A stretch of DNA of 9,350 bases from an uncultured Collinsella sp. (GTDB taxonomy: Bacteria; Actinomycetota; Coriobacteriia; Coriobacteriales; Coriobacteriaceae), in NCBI GenBank assembly GCA_900554495.1, contig USHR01000060.1, positions 1 to 9,350 of the forward strand, written 5' to 3'. The notes under the pieces were generated by a model, which did no database searches, was not told where the DNA came from, and saw only the letters and a program-made list of their open reading frames with translations. The translations under genes were made by a program, and so were the position numbers. Shown in pieces: positions 1 through 5,396 of this stretch (the first letter of the stretch is position 1; every line of letters starts with the position of its first letter).

Positions 1-3
1 CCG

Positions 4-36
4 TCGTCGGCAGCGTCAGATGTGTATAAGAGACAG
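4..36 (+). other. Nextera/Tn5 sequencing adapter (artefact)
   Basis: The 33 bases match the Illumina Nextera read-1 transposase adapter. Its last 19 bases, AGATGTGTATAAGAGACAG (18-36), are the Tn5 mosaic end. This is library-preparation sequence left on the contig end, not genome. Bases 1-3 may be the end of an index or stray calls. Genomic DNA starts at about 37. In the yqeC frame the adapter carries a stop (TAA at 27-29), which would mislead a gene caller. Confidence 0.97.
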
Positions 37-38
37 GG

Positions 39-734
39 ATCGAGCCGGGCATTACCGCGATTATCGGCAGCGGTGGCAAGTCGACCTTGCTAAAGACGCT
101 CGGCCTTGAGCTTATGCGCGCTGGCGGCCGCGTGCTCCTCTGCACCACCACGCGCATGTTCCCCGTCGCCGGCGTGCCGTGGGACGGGTCGAGCCGTCGC
201 CTGGACGCCGCGCCCTGGAAGCCAGGTGCCTCACACGCCCTAGGCTGCACCTGCGAGGCCTGCGCGGGGCTTGTGCGGGGAAGCATCTGCCAGACAGGTG
301 TCTTGGACCCCCAGACAGGCAAGTTCTCCTCCCCTGCCGAGCCGCTCGACCAGCTGGCGCAGCGCTTTGACTACGTCCTGGCCGAGGCGGACGGCAGCAA
401 GCGGCTCCCGCTCAAGGCGCACGCCGCCTGGGAGCCGGTGATTCCCTCTGGCACGGCAAACGTTGTCTGGGTCGTCGGCGCCTCGGGACTGGGCAAACCC
501 GTCGCCGAGGTTGCCCACCGCCCCGAGCTCTTTTGCGAGCGTTGCGGCTGCGAGCTCACCGACACTGCCACCCCAGAGCGCGTCGCCCAGGTGCTCAATG
601 CCGAGCTGCGGATGCTGAACCTCAACAATGCCCGCATCATGCTCAACCAAGTCGACACGCTCAGCGACCCCACGATGGCAGATCGCTTCGAGGCAGCCCT
701 CGGCCGCCCCCTCATCGCCACCAGCCTCAAGTAG
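39..734 (+). CDS. yqeC: YqeC-family selenium-dependent hydroxylase accessory protein, 5' truncated
   Basis: This is the 3' part (231 residues visible) of a P-loop protein of the YqeC family, which accompanies selenium-dependent molybdenum hydroxylases and is thought to help insert or activate their cofactor; the biochemistry is not well defined. A Walker-A-like GSGGKST is encoded at 66-86. The family block EADGSKRLPLKAHAAWEPVIP-like lies at about 384-446, followed by GLGKPVAEVAHRPELF. The true start is lost at the contig edge; E. coli YqeC is about 256 residues, so roughly 10-25 are missing. A TTG at 87 is not the start, because it would cut off the P-loop. Two Cys clusters stand out: CxCxxC (about 246-263) and CxxCxC (about 534-551). 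The gene converges on hyuA. In E. coli yqeC sits in the same cluster as hyuA, yqeA and mocA. Confidence 0.9.
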   Translation: MEPGITAIIGSGGKSTLLKTLGLELMRAGGRVLLCTTTRMFPVAGVPWDGSSRRLDAAPWKPGASHALGCTCEACAGLVRGSICQTGVLDPQTGKFSSPAEPLDQLAQRFDYVLAEADGSKRLPLKAHAAWEPVIPSGTANVVWVVGASGLGKPVAEVAHRPELFCERCGCELTDTATPERVAQVLNAELRMLNLNNARIMLNQVDTLSDPTMADRFEAALGRPLIATSLK

Positions 735-738
735 CCGG

Positions 739-826
739 CCCCATCTCGTCAGTTGCGGTGAAATACGGACTGTTTGGCCGTATGACGGCCGCAAACAGTC
801 CGTATTTCACCGCAACTGCGGAGGGG
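739..826. repeat. Long palindrome between convergent yqeC and hyuA
   Basis: Bases 750-776 and 792-818 are perfect 27-bp inverted copies, each beginning or ending with CAGTTG/CAACTG. Inside, GGCCG (776-780) and CGGCC (786-790) can close a further short stem around a TATGA loop. Outside, the pairing continues imperfectly, with CCCC 739-742 against GGGG 823-826 and short TC/GA and CG/CG steps between bulges. It fills nearly all of the 109-bp gap between the two stops. No T-run follows on either strand, so it is not a classic intrinsic terminator. It could still block read-through in both directions, or be a REP/MITE-like dispersed palindrome. Only one copy is in this window. Confidence 0.85.
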
Positions 827-843
827 ACACGACATCCTTCCTG

Positions 844-2211
844 TTAGCGGGGCACGTAGCGGCCAGGTTGGGCTCCGGTGGGCTCGCCGTCGCGCGCTGC
901 CAGCACGCCGTTGACGTAAACAGCCTTGGCGCGGCCATGTGCCTCAAAACCCTCGAGCGGCGTGTAGTCCACAGCCTGATGCTGCGTCGCGGCACTGATC
1001 GTCCAGCGCGCCTTGGGATCCCACACGCACACATCGGCATCGGCACCCTCGGCAAGACAGCCCTTGCGCGGATACATGCCAAACACGCGCGCCGGGTTCT
1101 CGCTCATCAGGCGGCACAAATCCTCGGGACCCAGCTGTCCCTCAAAGCTCGTGGCAATCGCGACGGGACGATGCTCCACGCCGGGCCCGCCGTTGGGAAT
1201 CGCGCGAAAATCGTCGCGCCCGCGGTCCTTTTGCCCGTGCAGGTTAAAGCTGCAATGATCGGTCGCAATCGTATCGATCTCGCCGGCCACAAGCGCCTCG
1301 CGCAGGGCTGCACGGTCACCGGCATGGCGCAGCGGCGGGCTCATCACGTACTTGGCGCCCGCAAAGCCGTCCTCGCCCTGCTCCAGATAGCAGGTGTCGT
1401 CGAGCATCAGATACTGAGGGCAGGTCTCGACATAGATATTCTTCTGCCCGCGCGCCTTGGCCGCACGAATGGCCTCGAGCCCCAACTTGGTCGAAAGGTG
1501 CACCACGTTGACTGGGGCGTCGCCGGCCAGGTGCGCCAGATACAGCAGGCGGCTCACGGCTTCGGCCTCACACACGTCCGGGCGGCTGAGCGCATGCCCC
1601 TCGGGCCCATGAATCCCCTGCTCGTACACGCGCTTCTGCAGCTCATTCACCAGCGTACCGTTCTCGCAATGCACGCACAGTATGCCGCCAATACGCTTGA
1701 GCTCCTCGAGCACCTCGAGCGTCTCGGCATCGTCCAGGCGCAAATGATCGTAGGCAAAGTAGGTCTTAAACGACGATACGCCCGCCTCGCGCATAGCCGA
1801 AAGATCGGCGCGGTTGCGTTCATTCCACTCGGCGAGTGCCATATGAAAGGCGTAGTTGGCCGTGCAGGTTCCGTCGGCACGGCGATGCCACTCGGCCAAG
1901 GCATCGGGCATGGTCACGCCGCGGTCGGCCGTCGCGTAGTCCACGATGGTCGTCGTACCGCCGCAGGCAGCCGCACGCGTGCCGGTTTCAAAGCTATCGG
2001 CTGTCCAATCCATGCCGGTCCAGCACTGCATGTGCGTGTGGCCGTCGATAAAGCCGGGAAACACCCAGCAGCCCGCGGCGTCCTCGACGGTATCGTCGGC
2101 GCCCGGCTCAATCGCCGCGGCAATCCGCACGATCTTATCGCCCTCCATGGCAAGATCGGCGCGGCGAAGCCCCTGTGGCGTCACGAGCGCGCCGTTTTTG
2201 ATGATGATCAT
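844..2211 (-). CDS. hyuA: Dihydropyrimidinase/phenylhydantoinase-like amidohydrolase
   Basis: This 455-residue cytoplasmic cyclic-amide hydrolase belongs to the dihydropyrimidinase/hydantoinase branch of the amidohydrolase superfamily and opens cyclic ureide rings. The full binuclear metal site is visible: GHTH with H58 and H60, the lysine expected to be carboxylated in SSFKTYFAY (K149), HCEN with H181, VVHLS with H238 and ATDHC with D318. The signature IPNGGPGVEHR follows. Length is normal for the family (about 460). ATG at 2211 is preceded by AAGGAG (2216-2221), which overlaps the mocA stop, so the two genes are probably translationally coupled. In E. coli the matching gene hyuA lies between ygeY and yqeA. 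Here it probably hydrolyses a ring intermediate of purine breakdown (inference); the exact substrate cannot be read from sequence. Confidence 0.92.
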   Translation of the reverse strand: MIIIKNGALVTPQGLRRADLAMEGDKIVRIAAAIEPGADDTVEDAAGCWVFPGFIDGHTHMQCWTGMDWTADSFETGTRAAACGGTTTIVDYATADRGVTMPDALAEWHRRADGTCTANYAFHMALAEWNERNRADLSAMREAGVSSFKTYFAYDHLRLDDAETLEVLEELKRIGGILCVHCENGTLVNELQKRVYEQGIHGPEGHALSRPDVCEAEAVSRLLYLAHLAGDAPVNVVHLSTKLGLEAIRAAKARGQKNIYVETCPQYLMLDDTCYLEQGEDGFAGAKYVMSPPLRHAGDRAALREALVAGEIDTIATDHCSFNLHGQKDRGRDDFRAIPNGGPGVEHRPVAIATSFEGQLGPEDLCRLMSENPARVFGMYPRKGCLAEGADADVCVWDPKARWTISAATQHQAVDYTPLEGFEAHGRAKAVYVNGVLAARDGEPTGAQPGRYVPR

Positions 2212-2215
2212 GTTG

Positions 2216-2222
2216 CTCCTTA
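2216..2222 (-). promoter_or_regulatory. hyuA ribosome binding site overlapping the mocA stop
   Basis: On the minus strand the sequence reads TAAGGAGCAACATG. The TAA ends mocA, AAGGAG is the hyuA Shine-Dalgarno, and ATG follows after four bases. Stop and ribosome binding site share bases, the arrangement expected for translational coupling. It also fixes the hyuA start at 2211. Confidence 0.85.
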
Positions 2223-2834
2223 TCGATTCATACAGTAGGCCACGCGATCAAAATACGAGCAGGCCGCGATATGCTCCGCTATGCGTCGCTGTCCCTTGGC
2301 GGTATCGACATCCCACAGCTCGTAGGCACGCGCTTCGACCAGCGTGACGTCGACGCGACCTTTGAGAATCGAACCGCCGCCGTCCTTGCCCTCAAGACAC
2401 ATAAGTGCATCGAACAGTTCCGCCGGAAAGAGCACCGGACTCGAAGGCTCACCGCTGCACGCCAAGCGCACCGGATGTTTGCGGCCACGCTCGTCAAACG
2501 CGTGAACCATGGCATCAAAAGAATCCGCGCTCACAAGCGGCTGGTCGCCCGGCAAAAAGAGGCAACCTTTCCAGTTGCGTTCGACTCCCCACGAAAGGCC
2601 CGCACGGACGCTTTCGCTGCGCAGCTCGCCATCGTGCAGCACGCACGGGCAATGCTTGTCCTCGCAAATCTGGGCGACCTCGGGCCAACGCGTCGAGACC
2701 ACAACGTCAAAGCCCCGGGGAACCGAATCGATGGTCCGGGCAATCAGCGGCTCGCCATAGATATCGGCGAGCATCTTGTTAGAGCCAAACCGCTTGCCCT
2801 CGCCCGAAGCCATAATGACGCAACCGAGTTTCAT
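2220..2834 (-). CDS. mocA: MocA/YgfJ-like molybdenum cofactor nucleotidyltransferase
   Basis: This 204-residue MobA-like NTP transferase resembles E. coli MocA (YgfJ), which transfers CMP to molybdopterin to make the cofactor of xanthine-dehydrogenase-type hydroxylases. The N-terminal nucleotide-binding signature MASGEGKRFGSNK is at residues 8-20, and GDQP at 96-99 is the metal/NTP-binding motif. SPVLF and DGGG also fit the family. Length matches (about 190-205). ATG at 2834 has AGGGGAGG (2844-2851) nine bases upstream. It is first in a two-gene unit with hyuA and probably has its own promoter, since a terminator-like hairpin lies between it and yqeA. Its presence implies a molybdenum hydroxylase elsewhere in the genome. 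A role specific to the selenium-dependent enzyme is inferred from YqeC being adjacent. Confidence 0.88.
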   Translation of the reverse strand: MKLGCVIMASGEGKRFGSNKMLADIYGEPLIARTIDSVPRGFDVVVSTRWPEVAQICEDKHCPCVLHDGELRSESVRAGLSWGVERNWKGCLFLPGDQPLVSADSFDAMVHAFDERGRKHPVRLACSGEPSSPVLFPAELFDALMCLEGKDGGGSILKGRVDVTLVEARAYELWDVDTAKGQRRIAEHIAACSYFDRVAYCMNR

Positions 2835-2864
2835 CTCCGCAAACCTCCCCTGGCTGCTTTGGAC

Positions 2865-2892
2865 ACCATAGTTGCTATACCCACCATACCAA
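2865..2892 (-). promoter_or_regulatory. Candidate promoter for mocA-hyuA
   Basis: On the minus strand TTGGTA (2887-2892) and TATGGT (2865-2870) are 16 bases apart. Each matches four of six positions of the -35 and -10 consensus. A start near 2858 would give a leader of about 24 bases carrying AGGGGAGG. The location, after the yqeA terminator hairpin and before mocA, supports it; the hexamers alone are weak. Confidence 0.4.
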
Positions 2893-2961
2893 GCTCACAC
2901 TCCGTCGGAACAGGCACGCACTCGTTTTCCAGCGAACGACCCTTGGCTCTCCATAGCACAA

Positions 2962-2994
2962 AGGAGGGCACCCCGCGACGCAGGGCACCCTCCT
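2962..2994 (-). terminator. Rho-independent-like terminator after yqeA
   Basis: In the minus-strand RNA, AGGAGGGUGCCC pairs with GGGUGCCCUCCU over 12 bp (including one U-G and one G-U pair) around a nine-base loop. The 3' arm runs straight into UUUGUG, a short U-rich tail. It begins 17 bases after the yqeA stop. The two wobble pairs form only on this strand, which supports its use for the yqeA transcript. The short U-tract makes full efficiency uncertain. Confidence 0.72.
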
Positions 2995-3011
2995 CAATGG
3001 TGCAGATATGC

Positions 3012-3962
3012 CTACTCAGCGTCGCCGGTAAACGTGGTACCGGTCTTGCCGGCAAGACCGTCACGCGCCTTCTCGAGCAGCGTGATGAGCGCCGTGCGGC
3101 CCGGCTTGCTCTCGGCAAACGTCGAGGCGGCCTGAACCTTGGGCAGCATGGAGCCACGACCGAACTCGTTGGCCTCGGACAGACGCTTTACGTCAGCCGC
3201 GGTCAGCGTGTCGAGCCACTGCTCGTGGTCGGTGCCAAAGCCAATGGCAACCTTCTCCACGGCCGTCAGGATAATCAGGGCATCGGCGTCGAGCTGCTCG
3301 GCGAGCTTCTCGGCCGCAAAGTCCTTATCGATGACGGCGGCAGCGCCCTTAAGGTGGTTGCCCTGGGCCTTGGTGACGGGAATACCGCCACCGCCGCAGG
3401 AGATCACCACGTGGTTGGACTCGACGAGCGACTTGATGGTGTCGAGCTCGACGATGTTCACGGGCTTGGGCGAGGCAACCACGCGACGGAAGCCCTGCTT
3501 CTCGTCGTGGATGAACTGGTAGCCGCGGTCGGCCTCCAGCTCCTTGGCCTCGGCCTCGCTCATCCACGGACCAATCGGCTTGACCGGGTCGGCAAAGGCC
3601 GGGTCGTCTGCCGCAACCTCGACCTGGGTGAGCACGGTGGCGACACCCTTGTCGATATTGCGGTCGAGCATTTCCTCGCGCAGCGCATTTTGCAGGTCAT
3701 AGCCAATGTAGCCCTGGCTCATGGCGCCGCAAACGGACAAGGGGCAGGGAACGTACTTCTGAGGATTAGAACGCGTGAGCTCGGCCATCGCATTGGCGAT
3801 CATGCCCACCTGGGGACCGTTGCCATGCACGACGACGACCTCGTTGCCCTCCTCGATCAGGTCGACGATAGCCTTGGAAGTCGTCTTGACGGCCTCCATC
3901 TGCTCGGGAAGGTTGGCGCCGAGGGCGTTTCCGCCCAGGGCGACAACGATACGCTTAGCCAT
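3012..3962 (-). CDS. yqeA: Carbamate kinase
   Basis: This 316-residue amino-acid-kinase-family enzyme interconverts carbamoyl phosphate + ADP and ATP + carbamate; in catabolism it makes ATP. Visible motifs are ALGGNAL (8-14), HGNGPQVG (46-53), SPKPVNIVE (164-172), CGGGGIPV (189-196), the DKDFAAEKLA region with K213, and GSMLPKV (270-276). Length is typical (about 310). It follows ygeW by only 14 bases and is last in the four-gene operon. Its upstream sequence (GCTGGGCTGAGAA) holds no good Shine-Dalgarno, so translation may depend on coupling to ygeW. The neighbouring transcarbamylase is the obvious source of carbamoyl phosphate. The enzyme class is certain; the symbol yqeA rather than arcC rests on the ygeW/ygeX/ygeY context. 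Confidence 0.93.
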   Translation of the reverse strand: MAKRIVVALGGNALGANLPEQMEAVKTTSKAIVDLIEEGNEVVVVHGNGPQVGMIANAMAELTRSNPQKYVPCPLSVCGAMSQGYIGYDLQNALREEMLDRNIDKGVATVLTQVEVAADDPAFADPVKPIGPWMSEAEAKELEADRGYQFIHDEKQGFRRVVASPKPVNIVELDTIKSLVESNHVVISCGGGGIPVTKAQGNHLKGAAAVIDKDFAAEKLAEQLDADALIILTAVEKVAIGFGTDHEQWLDTLTAADVKRLSEANEFGRGSMLPKVQAASTFAESKPGRTALITLLEKARDGLAGKTGTTFTGDAE

Positions 3963-3976
3963 TTCTCAGCCCAGCT

Positions 3977-5179
3977 TTAGGCCTGGAACCAACGGGCGGT
4001 GTTGCGCTCGTCGAGAGCCTTGAGGGTAGCGGCGGGATCGGCAACCTTCTGCAGGAACATCATGGCTGCGATGGCGTACGGCTTGTAGCTGGCCTCCTTG
4101 TACATGCCCACGCGGTGCATGTCGAAGACGTCGGCGTTGACCTCGCCGTGCTCGCAGGAGACACCGGAGATGTCGGCGGGCAGCGGGTGCATAAAGATGG
4201 TGTCCTGGCCGTTGGCAGTCTTCTCCATGAGCTCGGTCGTGGAGCACCAATCCTGATGGGTGGCGTTCTGGGCGAGCAGCTCCTTCTCGAGCGCTGCGAT
4301 GCCGGCGTCGTCGCCCTCGGCGTACAGGTTGGTACGCTTCTCCATGGCGGCAAACGGAGCCCAGCTCTTGGGGATCACGATGTCGGCGCCCTCGAAGGCC
4401 TCGGCCATGGTGTTGGCCTGCTTAAAGGTGGTGCCGGACTCGGCGGCATAGCTCTTGGCGCGCTCGACGACCTCGGGCATGAGGTCGTAGCCCTCGGGGT
4501 GAGCCAGGGTGACGTCCATGCCAAAACGGGGCAGCAGGCTGATCAGCGACTGCGGGCAGGACAGCGGCTTGCCGTACGAGGGAGAATAGGCCCAGGTAAC
4601 GGCAACCTTCTTGCCCTTGAGGTTCTCAAGACCGCCAAACTCGTTGATGAGGTAGAGCATGTCGGCAGAGGACTGCGTGGGGTGATCGGAGTCGGACTGC
4701 AGGGAGATGAGCGTGGGACGGTGATCCAGAACGCCGTCCTCGTAAGCCTGCTGGACAGACTCGGAGACCTCGGCCATGTAGGCGTCGCCCTTGCCGATGT
4801 ACATGTCGTCGCGGATGCCGATGACGTCGGCCATGAAGGAAATCATGGTAGCGGTCTCGCGGACGGTCTCGCCGTGAGCGATCTGGGACTTCTTCTCGTC
4901 CAGGTCCTGCAGCTCAAGGCCGAGCAGGTTGGCGGCCTTAGAGAAGGAGAAGCGCGTACGGGTGGAGTTGTCGCGGAACAGGGAGACGGCAAGACCGGAG
5001 TCGAAGATCTTGGACGAAACGTTGTTCTCGCGCAGCTCGCGCAGAGCGTCGGCGACGATGTAGAGCGCCTTGAGCTCATCGGTGGTCTTATCCCAGGTGT
5101 GCAGGAAGTCGCTGCCGTACATACCCTTAAAATCGAGGCCGTTCAGCTGCTCGACGAGCTCGGTAAACTTGGCGTCCAT
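3977..5179 (-). CDS. ygeW: YgeW-type transcarbamylase
   Basis: This 400-residue protein belongs to the aspartate/ornithine transcarbamylase superfamily, YgeW branch. The carbamoyl-phosphate loop is STRTR (72-76). HPTQ (166-169) and HPLP (331-334) complete the phosphate and carbamoyl contacts. Long YgeW-like insertions include GVSCEHGEVNADVFD near 339-353. YgeW was long an orphan transcarbamylase of unknown substrate; here it probably runs in the phosphorolytic direction, giving carbamoyl phosphate to the adjacent carbamate kinase (inference). ATG at 5179 is chosen because GAAAGGA (5187-5193) sits seven bases upstream; the frame stays open to 5365, but those 62 extra residues are unlike the family. 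A 201-base gap with hairpins separates it from ygeY. Ornithine or aspartate as substrate is unlikely given the YgeW-type sequence. Confidence 0.92.
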   Translation of the reverse strand: MDAKFTELVEQLNGLDFKGMYGSDFLHTWDKTTDELKALYIVADALRELRENNVSSKIFDSGLAVSLFRDNSTRTRFSFSKAANLLGLELQDLDEKKSQIAHGETVRETATMISFMADVIGIRDDMYIGKGDAYMAEVSESVQQAYEDGVLDHRPTLISLQSDSDHPTQSSADMLYLINEFGGLENLKGKKVAVTWAYSPSYGKPLSCPQSLISLLPRFGMDVTLAHPEGYDLMPEVVERAKSYAAESGTTFKQANTMAEAFEGADIVIPKSWAPFAAMEKRTNLYAEGDDAGIAALEKELLAQNATHQDWCSTTELMEKTANGQDTIFMHPLPADISGVSCEHGEVNADVFDMHRVGMYKEASYKPYAIAAMMFLQKVADPAATLKALDERNTARWFQA

Positions 5180-5221
5180 GTAAATGTCCTTTCTAAAGGT
5201 GAAACGATCGCAATGAGTAGA

Positions 5222-5263
5222 TGTGCTCCGGCATGCGCGTGTGGCTAGAACATGCAGAGCACT
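5222..5263 (-). repeat. Imperfect hairpin in the ygeW leader
   Basis: GTGCTC (5223-5228) pairs with GAGCAC (5257-5262), and GCATG (5231-5235) with CATGC (5251-5255), around a 15-base loop with a small internal bulge. It lies 43-84 bases upstream of the ygeW ATG, in the transcribed leader if ygeY and ygeW share an mRNA. Its function is unknown; it may affect mRNA stability or be chance in GC-rich DNA. Confidence 0.4.
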
Positions 5264-5333
5264 ATGACGAGGACCCGCTACCGTTGAGGAAGCATGGGAG
5301 ATAACGACCGCGGGCCCCAAGTCAACAGGAGGC

Positions 5334-5396
5334 GCCGGGGGCATAAACTGTCCCCGGCTCAACAAGATCGAGGAATGGGACTAGTCGATCTTGTTG
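5334..5396 (-). repeat. Tandem hairpins at the ygeY-ygeW junction
   Basis: Two stems lie back to back. CAACAAGATCGA (5360-5371) and TCGATCTTGTTG (5385-5396) form a perfect 12-bp stem whose 13-base loop holds the ygeY stop codon. GCCGGGG (5334-5340) and CCCCGGC (5352-5358) form a 7-bp GC stem just downstream on the minus strand. Neither is followed by a T-run, so they look more like an mRNA-processing/stabilising or attenuating structure than a full terminator. The 201-base gap here is far larger than the other gaps in the operon, leaving room for differential expression of ygeW-yqeA. Confidence 0.6.

Noticed and set aside
87..734. yqeC starting at TTG 87
   Set aside because: It would remove the P-loop encoded at 66-86. 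The apparent start is caused by a stop inside the adapter.
628..2238. 536-codon open frame on the plus strand opposite hyuA
   Set aside because: It is antisense to a gene with complete catalytic motifs, its translation resembles no family, and it overlaps yqeC. Long antisense frames are expected in GC-rich coding DNA.
2271..3980. 569-codon plus-strand frame opposite mocA and yqeA
   Set aside because: It spans two well-identified genes, the terminator and the intergenic region, and its translation has no recognisable motif. It is a codon-bias shadow.
4115..5248. 377-codon plus-strand frame opposite ygeW
   Set aside because: Its Gly/Val/Leu-rich composition is the mirror of ygeW codons, and there is no family signature.
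3977..5365. Longer ygeW with 62 extra N-terminal residues
   Set aside because: The added part is unlike transcarbamylases, crosses the hairpin region, and lacks the good ribosome binding site seen before ATG 5179.
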